A program made the position numbers and the translations under genes. This document shows, piece by piece, positions 1 through 8,252 of a stretch of 64,000 nt of DNA; positions within the stretch are counted from its first letter, which is position 1; each line of letters opens with the position of its first letter. The notes under the pieces are model-generated. The model worked only from the letters and a program-made list of their open reading frames with translations, had not been told where the DNA came from and ran no database searches. The stretch spans positions 558,001 through 622,000 of the forward strand of contig NZ_JAHBGF010000028.1 of assembly GCF_018390695.1 (NCBI RefSeq), in the 5' to 3' direction. This DNA comes from Ancylobacter sonchi (lineage in GTDB: Bacteria; Pseudomonadota; Alphaproteobacteria; Rhizobiales; Xanthobacteraceae).

Positions 1-1
1 C

Positions 2-2635
2 GTGATCGACTATCTGATCGACCTCGCCCGGCGCTCCGGCCACCGGCTGATGGTGCGCCTCGTCAAGGGCGCCTATTGGGACAGCGAGATCAAGCGTGCG
101 CAGGTCGACGGGCTGGAGGGCTTTCCGGTCTATACCCGCAAGGTGCACACCGACGTCTCCTACATCGCCTGCGCCCGCAAGCTGCTTGGCGCGGCCGATG
201 CGGTGTTTCCGCAATTCGCCACCCACAATGCGCAGACGGTGGCGAGCATCTTCGAGATCGCCGGGCCGAACTATTATGGCGGCCAGTACGAATTCCAGTG
301 CCTGCACGGCATGGGCGAGCCGCTCTATGAGGAAGTGGTCGGCAAGGACAAGCTGAACCGGCCGTGCCGCATCTACGCGCCGGTCGGCACCCATGAGACG
401 CTGCTCGCCTATCTGGTGCGGCGCCTCTTGGAGAACGGCGCCAACTCCTCCTTCGTCAACCGCATCGCCGACGTCAACGTGCCGATCGACGAGCTGATCG
501 AGGCGCCGGCCGAGGTGGCCGGCCGGCTGGAGCCGGTCGGCGCGCCGCATCCGAAGATCGCCGCGCCGGCCGAGCTGTTCGGCGACATCAGGCGCAACTC
601 ACAGGGGCTCGATCTTTCCAACGAGCAAAGGCTCGCCTCCTTGGCGGCGGCGCTGCTCGCCGGCTCGGCGCAGGCGCTGAAGGCGGTGCCGCTCATCGGA
701 GATGGACCTGCCGAGGGCATCGCCCGCGAGATCCGCAACCCCGCCGACCGACGCGATCCCGTCGGCGTGGTCGAGGACGCGACGCCCGAGATCTGCGCCC
801 GCGCCATGGAACTGGCGGTGGCGGCGGCGCCGATCTGGCAGTCCACCACCCCCGCTGAGCGAGCCGCCTGCCTTGCCCGCGCCGCCGACGCCTTCGAGGC
901 GCGGATGCCCGAGCTGATCGGCATCGTGGTGCGTGAGGCCGGCAAGTCCTACCCCAATGCGGTGGGCGAGGTGCGCGAGGCGGTCGACTTCCTGCGCTAT
1001 TACGGGGCGCAGGCGCGCGACGGTCTCTCCAACGATACCCATCGCCCACTCGGGCCGGTGGTGTGCATCAGCCCGTGGAACTTTCCGCTCGCCATCTTCA
1101 CCGGGCAGGTGGCCGCCGCGCTCGCCGCCGGCAATCCGGTGCTGGCCAAACCGGCGGAAGAGACGCCGCTGATCGCCTTCGCCGCCGTCACCATGCTGCG
1201 CGAGGCGGGGGTGCCGGCGGGGGCGTTGCAGCTATTGCCGGGTGCCGGCGATGTCGGCGCGGCGCTGGTGGGCGATCCCCGCACGCGCGGCGTGATGTTC
1301 ACCGGCTCGACCGAGGTGGCGCGGCTGATCCAGCGCCAGCTCGCCGGGCGCCTCACGCCGGACGGCCAGCCGATCCCGCTGATCGCCGAGACCGGCGGGC
1401 AGAACGCGATGATCGTCGACTCCTCGGCGCTCGCCGAGCAGGTGGTCGCCGACGTCATCGGCTCGGCCTTCGATTCGGCGGGGCAGCGCTGCTCGGCGCT
1501 GCGCATCCTGTGCCTGCAGGAGGATATCGCCGATCGCACCCTGACCATGCTGAAGGGCGCGCTGCACGAGCTCGCCATCGGCAACCCCGTGCACCTCGCG
1601 ACCGATGTCGGCCCGGTGATCACCTCGGAGGCGCAGGCCACCATCGAGGCGCATATCGAGCGCATGCGAAAGGCCGGGCACGCGGTCGAGCAGCTGGAGC
1701 TGGCGGACGACTGCGCGCATGGCAGCTTCGTGCCGCCGACGCTGATCGAGATCGCCGACATCGCCGAGCTGAAGCGCGAGGTGTTCGGCCCGGTGCTGCA
1801 CGTGCTGCGCTACAAGCGCGACAAGATCGGCGCGCTGATCGAGGCGGTGAACGCCACCGGCTACGGCCTCACCTTCGGCCTGCACACCCGTATCGACGAG
1901 ACCATCGCCGAGGTGACCGCGCGCATCGAGGCCGGCAATCTCTATGTGAACCGTAACATCATCGGCGCGGTGGTGGGGGTGCAGCCCTTCGGCGGGCATG
2001 GGCTTTCCGGCACCGGGCCGAAGGCGGGCGGGCCGCTCTATCTCGGCCGGCTGCTCGCCACCCGCCCGGCGCCCAGTCGGCCGGCGGTCTCCGCCGAGGC
2101 CACCGAGGCGGCGCGGACCTGGACCGATTTCGTCAGCGACCCGGCGGCGCGCGCGCTGTGCGGGGCTGTGCTCGATGCGCCGGAGCTGCCGGCCTCCACC
2201 GTGCTGCCCGGCCCGGTGGGCGAGCGCAACGCCTATGAGCTCACCCCGCGCGGCACGGTGCTGTGCCTCGCCCAGACGGAGGCGGGGCTGGCGGTGCAGG
2301 TCTGTTCGGCGCTCGCCACCGGCAACCGCGCGCTGATCGCCTCGGCGACGCCGCCGGCGCTGCCGGAGGCGCTGAAGCGGCGGATCGCGGCGACCGACGA
2401 TATCGGCGCCGCGCGGTTCGACGCGGTGCTGTTCGAGGGCGACGGCGACGCGCTGCGCCAGCTCAACGAGACGATCGCCGGCCGCGAGGGGCCGATCGCG
2501 CTGGTGCACGGGCTGAACCCGGAGGATCTCGCGCGCGGGGCGGGCTATCCGCTCGACCTCCTGGTGCTGGAGCGCTCGGTGAGCACCAACACCGCGGCGG
2601 CCGGCGGCAATGCCAGCCTGATGAGCATCGGGTAA
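2..2635 (+). CDS. putA: Bifunctional proline dehydrogenase / P5C dehydrogenase PutA (5' truncated by window)
   Basis: PutA oxidises proline to pyrroline-5-carboxylate (FAD domain) and then to glutamate (NAD-dependent aldehyde dehydrogenase domain). The fragment has 877 residues. About the first 165 carry the end of the proline dehydrogenase barrel (RLVKGAYWDSEIKRAQ, FATHNAQT, YEFQCLHGMGEPLYE). The ALDH domain follows, with catalytic Cys497 in GQRCSALR and general base Glu463 in AETGGQNAM (fragment numbering). The last 200 or so residues are the C-terminal extension of long PutA proteins. The N-terminus lies upstream of the window, so the presence of a DNA-binding RHH domain cannot be judged. 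The C-terminal tail NASLMSIG is encoded within a sequence that is duplicated just downstream. Confidence 0.97.
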   Translation: MIDYLIDLARRSGHRLMVRLVKGAYWDSEIKRAQVDGLEGFPVYTRKVHTDVSYIACARKLLGAADAVFPQFATHNAQTVASIFEIAGPNYYGGQYEFQCLHGMGEPLYEEVVGKDKLNRPCRIYAPVGTHETLLAYLVRRLLENGANSSFVNRIADVNVPIDELIEAPAEVAGRLEPVGAPHPKIAAPAELFGDIRRNSQGLDLSNEQRLASLAAALLAGSAQALKAVPLIGDGPAEGIAREIRNPADRRDPVGVVEDATPEICARAMELAVAAAPIWQSTTPAERAACLARAADAFEARMPELIGIVVREAGKSYPNAVGEVREAVDFLRYYGAQARDGLSNDTHRPLGPVVCISPWNFPLAIFTGQVAAALAAGNPVLAKPAEETPLIAFAAVTMLREAGVPAGALQLLPGAGDVGAALVGDPRTRGVMFTGSTEVARLIQRQLAGRLTPDGQPIPLIAETGGQNAMIVDSSALAEQVVADVIGSAFDSAGQRCSALRILCLQEDIADRTLTMLKGALHELAIGNPVHLATDVGPVITSEAQATIEAHIERMRKAGHAVEQLELADDCAHGSFVPPTLIEIADIAELKREVFGPVLHVLRYKRDKIGALIEAVNATGYGLTFGLHTRIDETIAEVTARIEAGNLYVNRNIIGAVVGVQPFGGHGLSGTGPKAGGPLYLGRLLATRPAPSRPAVSAEATEAARTWTDFVSDPAARALCGAVLDAPELPASTVLPGPVGERNAYELTPRGTVLCLAQTEAGLAVQVCSALATGNRALIASATPPALPEALKRRIAATDDIGAARFDAVLFEGDGDALRQLNETIAGREGPIALVHGLNPEDLARGAGYPLDLLVLERSVSTNTAAAGGNASLMSIG

Positions 2636-2704
2636 TGGCGGGGCGAGGCCGCCACTCTCTCGGCAATGTCGGGCCGGCGGGAATGCCAGCCTGATGAGCA
2701 TCGG
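2599..2704. repeat. Direct repeat of the putA 3' end
   Basis: Positions 2599-2631 (last codons of putA) and 2672-2704 (intergenic) match at 32 of 33 bases; the copies are offset by 73 bp. The second copy could again encode NASLMSIG-like residues followed by a stop but has no gene before it. It looks like a small duplication or the scar of a recombination at the gene end. Confidence 0.85.
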
Positions 2705-2802
2705 CTGAGATGCACAGATAAATGGCGGGGGCGACCTCAGGCCCCCTCCCCGGCTTGGCCCTACCCGGATAGATTGGCGCCTCCTTTGCTGATGAGGGCC
2801 CT

Positions 2803-3858
2803 ATGTCGGACCAGGACAAGCTCGCCAAGCTGCGGGCGAAATATGCCGACGTCGCCGGTGGCGTCGTCTACGACCCCACCTTCAAGCGCGTCGCCGAACT
2901 GCAGTTCAAGGACGGCGAGAAGCGGGTCTGGCCATGGGCGGGTGCCGCCACCCTGCTCGACGCTCCCTATCGGCCGGAGGTGCAGGAACTCGCCGATTTC
3001 GGCGGCCTCGACATGGCGCTGATCGGCGTGCCGATGGATCTCGGCGTCACCAACCGCGCCGGCGCCCGGCTCGGGCCGCGCGCAGTGCGCGCCATCGAGC
3101 GCATCGGCCCCTATGAGCACGTGCTCGGCATGGTGCCGGCGGCGGAGGTTAAGGCGGCCGATATCGGCGACGTGCCGTTCCGCTCGCGCTTCAGCCTCGA
3201 CGCCTGCCACGCCGACATCGAGGCGTTCTACAAGAAGATCGTCACGGCGGGGGTGATCCCGCTGTCGGTCGGCGGCGACCACTCGATCACCGGCTCGATC
3301 CTCAAGGCGGTCGGCGAGAAGCGGCCGGTGGGCATGCTGCACATCGACGCCCATTGCGACACCTCGGGCACCTATGAGGGCGCCAAGTTCCACCATGGCG
3401 GGCCGTTCCGCAACGCGGTGCTCGACGGCGTGCTCGACCCCGAGCGCACCATCCAGATCGGCATTCGCGGCGGGGCGGAATTCCTGTGGGAGTTCTCCTA
3501 TGAGAGCGGCATGACCGTGATCCACGCCGAGGAAGTCACCGGGCTCGGCGTGCCGGCGATCATCGCGAAGGCAAAGCAGGTGCTGGGCGACGGGCCGGTC
3601 TATGTCTCCTTCGACGTCGACAGCCTCGACCCGGCCTTCGCGCCGGGCACCGGCACGCCGGAGATCGGCGGGCTCACCTCGCGCGAGGTGCTGGAGCTGC
3701 TGCGCGGCCTCAACGGGCTGAACGTGGTCGGCGGCGACGTGGTCGAGGTGGCGCCGCAATACGACCCGACCTCGAACACCCCGCATGCCGCCGCGCAGGT
3801 GCTGTTCGAGATCTTCTGCATGGCGGTAACGGCGCATAAGGCGCGGAAGGTAGCCTGA
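2803..3858 (+). CDS. Ureohydrolase (agmatinase / guanidinobutyrase family)
   Basis: A 351-residue member of the arginase/agmatinase family, which hydrolyses a guanidino compound to an amine and urea using two Mn ions. All six expected metal ligands are visible: His160 in GGDHS, Asp182, His184 and Asp186 in HIDAHCD, and Asp271 and Asp273 in FDVDSLDP. A RBS-like GAGGG precedes the ATG. The protein has an N-terminal extension of about 65 residues before the core fold, longer than E. coli SpeB. The substrate (agmatine, 4-guanidinobutyrate, 3-guanidinopropionate or other) cannot be fixed from sequence. It is translationally coupled to the downstream nitrilase-family gene (1-nt overlap, TGATG), which points to a shared guanidino pathway. 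Confidence 0.9.
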   Translation: MSDQDKLAKLRAKYADVAGGVVYDPTFKRVAELQFKDGEKRVWPWAGAATLLDAPYRPEVQELADFGGLDMALIGVPMDLGVTNRAGARLGPRAVRAIERIGPYEHVLGMVPAAEVKAADIGDVPFRSRFSLDACHADIEAFYKKIVTAGVIPLSVGGDHSITGSILKAVGEKRPVGMLHIDAHCDTSGTYEGAKFHHGGPFRNAVLDGVLDPERTIQIGIRGGAEFLWEFSYESGMTVIHAEEVTGLGVPAIIAKAKQVLGDGPVYVSFDVDSLDPAFAPGTGTPEIGGLTSREVLELLRGLNGLNVVGGDVVEVAPQYDPTSNTPHAAAQVLFEIFCMAVTAHKARKVA

Positions 3859-4661
3859 TGCGTCTCGCCATGCTGCAGACGGCGGGGGATCGGCACGGCA
3901 ACCCCGCCGCCAATCTCGACCGCCTCGGCGCCGCGGCAGCGCAGGCGGCCGCCTCCGGTGCCGACCTGCTGCTGGCGCCGGAGATGTTCCTCTCCGGCTA
4001 CAATATCGGCCGCGCCGCGCTGCAGGCGCGGGCCGAGGCACCGGACGGCCCCGCCGCCCGGCACGCCGCCATCCTCGCCCGCCGGCACGGCATCGCGCTG
4101 TGCTACGGCTATCCCGAGCGTGGGCCGGACGGGGCGATCTACAATGCGGCGCGCCTCGTCGACCGCACCGGCGCGGTGCGCCTCACTTATCGCAAGACGC
4201 ATCTCTACGGCTCGCTCGACCGCGACCTGTTCGCCCCCGGCGACGGGATCGGCGAGGTCGTCGAGATCGCCGGGCTGAAGATGGGCTTGCTGATCTGCTA
4301 CGATATCGAGTTCCCGGAGGCGGCGCGGGCGCTGGCACTCAACGGTGCCGACCTGATCCTGGTACCGACCGCCAACATGAAGCCCTTCGTCGGCGTCTCC
4401 AATGTGGTGGTGCCGGCGCGGGCCTTCGAGAACCTGCTCTTTGTCGCCTATGCCAACCGCGTCGGCCAGGAGGGCGAGCTCACCTATCTCGGCATGAGCT
4501 GCGTCGGCGAACCGAGCGGCGGGCATCTGGTGCTCGCCGGCGAGGAAGACGGCATCATCTATGCCGACCTCGACCCGGCAGCGCTCAAGGCCGCGCGGGC
4601 GAGCAACGGCCACCTCGCCGACCGACGGCCGGAACTGTACGGCCGCCTCAGCCCCGGCTGA
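3858..4661 (+). CDS. Carbon-nitrogen hydrolase (nitrilase superfamily amidase)
   Basis: A 267-residue cytoplasmic amidase of the nitrilase superfamily. The Glu-Lys-Cys triad is intact: Glu42 in APEMFLSGY, Lys113 in YRKTHLYG and Cys148 in LICYDIEFPE. Its ATG overlaps the stop codon of the ureohydrolase, so the two are made together. In the arginine 2-monooxygenase pathway a nitrilase-family amidase produces 4-guanidinobutyrate, which a ureohydrolase then cleaves; that is a plausible but unproven role. N-carbamoylputrescine hydrolase or a general omega-amidase are alternatives. A strong terminator follows. Confidence 0.88.
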   Translation: MRLAMLQTAGDRHGNPAANLDRLGAAAAQAAASGADLLLAPEMFLSGYNIGRAALQARAEAPDGPAARHAAILARRHGIALCYGYPERGPDGAIYNAARLVDRTGAVRLTYRKTHLYGSLDRDLFAPGDGIGEVVEIAGLKMGLLICYDIEFPEAARALALNGADLILVPTANMKPFVGVSNVVVPARAFENLLFVAYANRVGQEGELTYLGMSCVGEPSGGHLVLAGEEDGIIYADLDPAALKAARASNGHLADRRPELYGRLSPG

Positions 4662-4684
4662 ACGGAACATCCCGGCGACCCAAA

Positions 4685-4726
4685 GAAAAAGCGCACCGTC
4701 CGGGTGGACGGCGCGCTTCTCTTTTT
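4685..4726. terminator. Bidirectional intrinsic terminator
   Basis: A GC-rich hairpin at 4691-4716 (inner arms CCGTCC and GGACGG, loop GGGT, outer GCGC pairs) is flanked by an A-run on the left (4686-4690) and a T-rich tract on the right (4717-4726). It lies between the convergent amidase and antiporter genes and can serve both. Confidence 0.85.
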
Positions 4727-4737
4727 GTCGCGAAGGC

Positions 4738-6045
4738 TCAGTGAGCGGGCTGGCCGCTCGCCGCCGACGGCGCATCCACCGACACTTCATTGGCGCTCTG
4801 GGCGATGAAGCGGGCACGCAGCGGCTTCAGCACGAACAGGGCGAGAAGCGCCGCGGTCGCGTTGAGGCCGACCGCGATAGCGAACACCGCGTACCAGCCG
4901 TAGAACGACGCCACGATGCTGGCGACCGGCACCAGCAGGGCGGCGGTGCCCTTAGCGGTGTAGAGCATGCCGGCATTGGTGGCGGCGAACTTCGAGCCGA
5001 AGGTGTCGCCGGCGGTCGCCGGGAACAGCGAGTAGATCTCGCCGAACACGCCGAAGAAGCAGGCCGTGGCAATCACGAACACCAGCGGGTTCGAGCCGTG
5101 GAAGACCAGGATCAGCAGCATCACCGCGGCGGTGCCGAAGGCGATGAACATGGTGTTCTCACGGCCGATGCGGTCCGACACATAACCGAAGATCGGCCGG
5201 CCGAAGCCGTCGAAGATGCGGTCGAGCGAGATGGCGAGCGTCAGCGCCGCCGCCGAGATGCCCATGATCGAGACCGGCGTGTTGGCGACGCCGAGGTCGT
5301 GGGCGATCGGGCCGATCTGCGCCGCCGCCATCAGGCCACCCGAGGCGACCATGACGAACATGAGGTACAGCAGCCAGAACACCGGCTTGGAGAGCGTCTG
5401 CGAGGGCTGGTAGTCGACCTTGCTCTGCGGCAGCGACGACAGCTTCTTCGGCGGCGCGATCTTGTTGCGCGGCGGATAGAGGAACTGCGCCAGCACGAGC
5501 ACGACGATGCCCTGGCCGATGCCGAAATACAGGAACGCGCTCTCATAGCCCGAGGCGGCGATCATGTTGGCGATCGGCACCACGGTGATGGCCGCGCCGG
5601 CGCCGAAGCCCGCCGCGGTGGCGCCCGCCGCGAGGCCGCGACGATAGGGGAACCACTTCAGCGCGTTACCCACGCAGGTGCCGTAGATCGAACCGGCGCC
5701 GATGCCGCCGAAGATCGCGCCGGCATAGAGCATGGTGAGCGACGAGGCATAGGCGTTGGTGACCCACGACAGCGCGATCATGACGCCGCCGAAGGTGATC
5801 ACGATACGCGGGCCATACTTGTCGACGAACCACGCCTCGACCGGCACCAGCCAGGTCTCGGTGAGCACGAAGATGGTGAACGCGGTCTGGATGGCCGCGC
5901 GGCCCCACTGGTGCTTGGCGTCGATCGGATCGACGAACAGGGTCCAGCCATATTGAAGATTGGCGATCATCGCCATGCACAGAACGCCGCAAGCGAGCTG
6001 GACCCAGGGCTCCCACGGGCGCGTCGCCTTAACTGTGGCCTGCAT
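4738..6045 (-). CDS. MFS transporter, oxalate/formate antiporter (OxlT) family
   Basis: A 435-residue inner-membrane protein of the oxalate:formate antiporter branch of the major facilitator superfamily, with about 12 hydrophobic segments. OxlT-like features are QYGWTLFVDPI in TM1, FVDKYGPRI between TM2 and TM3, YGTCVGNALKWFP and GFGRPIFGYVSDRIGRENTM between the halves. The start at 6045 is chosen because GAGGAAAG lies just upstream; the frame stays open further upstream to 6180, but that extension is Arg-rich and non-membrane. The substrate could be oxalate/formate or another small carboxylate. No oxalate-degrading gene (frc, oxc) is in the window. Confidence 0.88.
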   Translation of the reverse strand: MQATVKATRPWEPWVQLACGVLCMAMIANLQYGWTLFVDPIDAKHQWGRAAIQTAFTIFVLTETWLVPVEAWFVDKYGPRIVITFGGVMIALSWVTNAYASSLTMLYAGAIFGGIGAGSIYGTCVGNALKWFPYRRGLAAGATAAGFGAGAAITVVPIANMIAASGYESAFLYFGIGQGIVVLVLAQFLYPPRNKIAPPKKLSSLPQSKVDYQPSQTLSKPVFWLLYLMFVMVASGGLMAAAQIGPIAHDLGVANTPVSIMGISAAALTLAISLDRIFDGFGRPIFGYVSDRIGRENTMFIAFGTAAVMLLILVFHGSNPLVFVIATACFFGVFGEIYSLFPATAGDTFGSKFAATNAGMLYTAKGTAALLVPVASIVASFYGWYAVFAIAVGLNATAALLALFVLKPLRARFIAQSANEVSVDAPSAASGQPAH

Positions 6046-6313
6046 GATTTCTTTCCTCGACCTGAATGCTGAAATCCACGGCTCTTTTCCCGGCCGCTTG
6101 CGGGCCCAACGCCTCTCGGCGCCGCCCGGACGATCTGTCGCACCGGATTCGAACAGCTCCCCTGAAGCTGCGCACCCCATAACCCAAGGTAATGAATTAC
6201 GATCGGTTAAGTGAGGAGCTGATCCGATAGCGTCTTTCTATGACCGTACACAAAATACCACGGAGGGAATACTAGCAAAACTAAACTTTTTGATAGCCGA
6301 AAATATAAGTGTT

Positions 6314-6368
6314 CTAACGTGTTGTTTGATGTATATCTTATAATACGTTAGTCGATACCTTAGGGTAT
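6314..6368. promoter_or_regulatory. Candidate operator palindromes upstream of the antiporter
   Basis: Two inverted repeats lie close together in AT-rich DNA. One has 7-bp arms CTAACGT and ACGTTAG separated by 24 bp (6314-6351); the other is ATACC-TTAG-GGTAT (6355-6368). Symmetric sites of this kind upstream of a transporter suggest regulator binding. The regulator is not identifiable here. Confidence 0.4.
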
Positions 6369-6581
6369 GATCAGGCATATTTAAGTATTACATGGCTGAA
6401 TGCCTCCGCCGTTATGGCGGCGAGCGAACATCTCTCAAGACGTGACGTAGCGTTTCGTCATTCGAGCGGATGCGCGACGTGCGACAAATTCGCCCGCAGG
6501 ACGAGCTGACCGTTAGGGAAAACGAGCACCTCACGCAGAGGCGCCGACGCCGACGTTGCGGCAGTCCAGCGCCGCCGGAAT

Positions 6582-6607
6582 GGAACCCGATGCCACCGGA
6601 CGGCGTT
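6582..6607 (+). promoter_or_regulatory. EcfG-type general stress promoter candidate
   Basis: GGAAC at 6582-6586, a 17-bp spacer, and CGTT at 6604-6607 match the alphaproteobacterial EcfG consensus exactly. It is on the strand of the small gene at 6690, leaving a leader of about 75 nt. By chance roughly one such match might be expected on both strands of a window this size, so position is the main support. Confidence 0.45.
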
Positions 6608-6689
6608 CGACCTCCGCCCGTCGGGTGACGGGCGAGACGGGCGGACCCGACCCGAGTCGGGCCGTGCCGTCATCCGACAAGGGGATGAG

Positions 6690-6833
6690 ATGAGCCGTTC
6701 CGTACTCTATGCCGTCATTGCCGTGCTGGTCGTGGTCGCCGGCGTGTTCGCCTACCAGGCCTATCAGCGCGACCAGAACACGCTGCAGATCGAGGTGGGG
6801 CCTAAAGGGGTGAAGGTCGATCCGCCGGGCTGA
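6690..6833 (+). CDS. Small single-pass membrane protein (47 aa)
   Basis: A short gene preceded by AAGGGG at a suitable distance from the ATG. Residues about 5-22 (VLYAVIAVLVVVAGVFAY) form one transmembrane segment or uncleaved signal anchor. A short polar tail follows (QRDQNTLQIEVGPKGVKVD) that would lie on one side of the membrane. It resembles small membrane-anchored hypothetical proteins common in Hyphomicrobiales, for which I know no assigned function. An EcfG-like promoter upstream suggests general stress expression (inference). Confidence 0.7.
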   Translation: MSRSVLYAVIAVLVVVAGVFAYQAYQRDQNTLQIEVGPKGVKVDPPG

Positions 6834-6916
6834 GGCTGAACGCCGAGGACACGGCGCGCCGGATACCCGGCCGCCGGACGGCCGGACCGGCTGCGGCCCG
6901 GCAGCGCCGAGACCGC

Positions 6917-7531
6917 TCAGATAACCGCCAGCGCACCCTGGTAGAGCATCCAGGTCAGCATACCCATGACGCCGGCGCTGATCGCGGTGGCGACGATGCC
7001 GGCGCAGATGAAGACGCCGTCGCGCTCGACGAGGCCGAGGCCGAGGATGCACACGGCGATTCCCGGCGGCAGATTGCCGAAGATCGGGATCGGCAGCAGC
7101 AGCAGCAGGCCGAGCAGCAGCACCAGCCCGCCCAGCACGAGGCGGGCCGAGCCGTTGGAGAAATAGTGCAGGCGCGGGCGGGAATAGCCCTCGAAGCGCC
7201 GCACCCACGGCAATGCGCCGTTGACGATCTTCTCCAGAAGCGCGCGGGAGAAGGTGCGCCGGGCGATCCAGCCGGGGAGCCAGAGCTCGTCACGCCCCAT
7301 CATCATCTGCACGCCGACGAGGCAGAGCAGCAGGCCGCAAATCACCGGGATGCCGGGCGGCATCGGCAGGGCGTTGGGCAGCCCGAGCAGCAGGATCGAC
7401 AGGCCGAAGGCGCGGTTGCGCAGCGCATGCACCACCTCGCCAACGCCGATCCGCTCCGCCGAATGGGCGGTCGCCAATGCGCTGAGCAGCTCCGACGTGC
7501 GCGGAGAACGATGATCCACGATCCCGACCAA
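6917..7531 (-). CDS. ExoD-like exopolysaccharide synthesis family membrane protein
   Basis: A 204-residue protein of the ExoD family (Pfam exopolysaccharide synthesis, ExoD). Family signs are the N-terminal helix with IGVGEVVHALRNRAFGLSILLLGLPNALPMPPGIP and two C-terminal hydrophobic hairpins around LVLLLGLLLLLPIPIFGNLPPG. Rhizobial ExoD affects exopolysaccharide and alkali tolerance, but its biochemical role is unclear. The frame begins with TTG at 7531, with a GAAGG four bases before it; a GTG at 7519 is an alternative. No other polysaccharide gene is adjacent. Confidence 0.85.
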   Translation of the reverse strand: MVGIVDHRSPRTSELLSALATAHSAERIGVGEVVHALRNRAFGLSILLLGLPNALPMPPGIPVICGLLLCLVGVQMMMGRDELWLPGWIARRTFSRALLEKIVNGALPWVRRFEGYSRPRLHYFSNGSARLVLGGLVLLLGLLLLLPIPIFGNLPPGIAVCILGLGLVERDGVFICAGIVATAISAGVMGMLTWMLYQGALAVI

Positions 7532-7650
7532 ATGCCTTCGACACCCTCAGGGTGCAAAAGCACACCCCGTCGGGGCCCTCTTAACACGCTGAAAGCGGCA
7601 ATGAGAGGGCATTTTGCGCATAGGTCCGCCCGGGCGGCTCGGAGCGCGGC

Positions 7651-7938
7651 TCAGTTGAGGCGGAAAATACCGTCCACCGACCGCAGTTCCGCCGGCCGGA
7701 TCAGCCGCGAATGCGCGACCGTCACCGAGTGCAGCGGCCCTTCCAGCTCACGCTCCCAGAAGTCGAGAAAACGCTGTAGCTCCGGGAAATGCGGGAACAG
7801 GTCGTAGTGCTGCCACAGAAAGGTCTGGAGCAGGGAGCGATGATCGGGCATGCGGTAGAGGATATGGGCGGTTGTCAGACTGTAGCCGCCCATCTGCCGG
7901 ACGAAATCCGCCGAGACCGGCGCAGCATCGGATGCCAT
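7651..7938 (-). CDS. usg: Usg family protein
   Basis: A 95-residue protein of the Usg family, first seen next to trp genes in alphaproteobacteria and still of unknown function. It carries the conserved stretches GGYSLTTAHILYRMPDH, LLQTFLWQHYDLFPHFPEL and FLDFWERELEGPLHSVTV. The start at 7938 follows a strong AGGAGG. The frame extends upstream, but that part lacks family similarity. No trp gene is adjacent. Confidence 0.9.
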   Translation of the reverse strand: MASDAAPVSADFVRQMGGYSLTTAHILYRMPDHRSLLQTFLWQHYDLFPHFPELQRFLDFWERELEGPLHSVTVAHSRLIRPAELRSVDGIFRLN

Positions 7939-8082
7939 GCGGAACCTCCTTTCGCGAACATGCAAGGGGATGATGAGCGCGCGCCCTAGGGTACCGCAAG
8001 CGCAAAATTTGCATTTCGCGTGCTTTATCAAAGCATTGGCAGCATATGCGACGGAGTGCTGACAGAGCTCCCTTAACGCTTG

Positions 8083-8109
8083 CTGGCACTCTCGTTCCGA
8101 GACTGCCAG
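8083..8109. promoter_or_regulatory. CIRCE operator (HrcA binding site) of groESL
   Basis: CTGGCACTC (8083-8091), a 9-bp spacer, and GACTGCCAG (8101-8109) form the classic CIRCE arrangement, with 8 of 9 positions complementary. The consensus is TTAGCACTC-N9-GAGTGCTAA. It lies about 145 bp before groES. HrcA normally represses groESL through this element; hrcA is not in the window. Confidence 0.8.
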
Positions 8110-8252
8110 ATTTTTGCCCCCGCCCCCTTGCGCGCGTGGCGCCAGCCTCCTAGATGGTCGCCGACGATGCGCGGAGTGGCGGCCATGCGGCCGGTCCGCC
8201 CGGCGTCGCTCGGCAGATTCACCGCTCGTTCAAGACTTTCTGGAGAGAACCG

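Larger units (their letters stand above)
6046..6689. other. Gene-free region upstream of the antiporter, with an AT-rich core
   Basis: This 644-bp gap separates the minus-strand antiporter from the small plus-strand gene at 6690. The middle part, about 6190-6400, is strikingly AT-rich against the surrounding GC-rich DNA. It holds inverted repeats at 6314-6320/6345-6351 (CTAACGT...ACGTTAG) and 6355-6368 (ATACC-TTAG-GGTAT). The part from 6420 on returns to normal base composition and includes an EcfG-like promoter at 6582. I find no convincing coding sequence. Confidence 0.7.

Noticed and set aside
1232..2701. Long open frame of 489 codons antisense to putA
   Set aside because: Arg/Ala/Gly-rich translation without any family motif; mirror of the strong codon bias of putA.
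6130..6142. T-loop-like GGATTCGAAC, suggesting a tRNA
   Set aside because: No matching acceptor, anticodon or D arms around it.
6458..6673. 71-codon minus-strand frame upstream of the small membrane gene
   Set aside because: Only the last part reads like protein; no ribosome site or family match. Could be a remnant, but unsupported.
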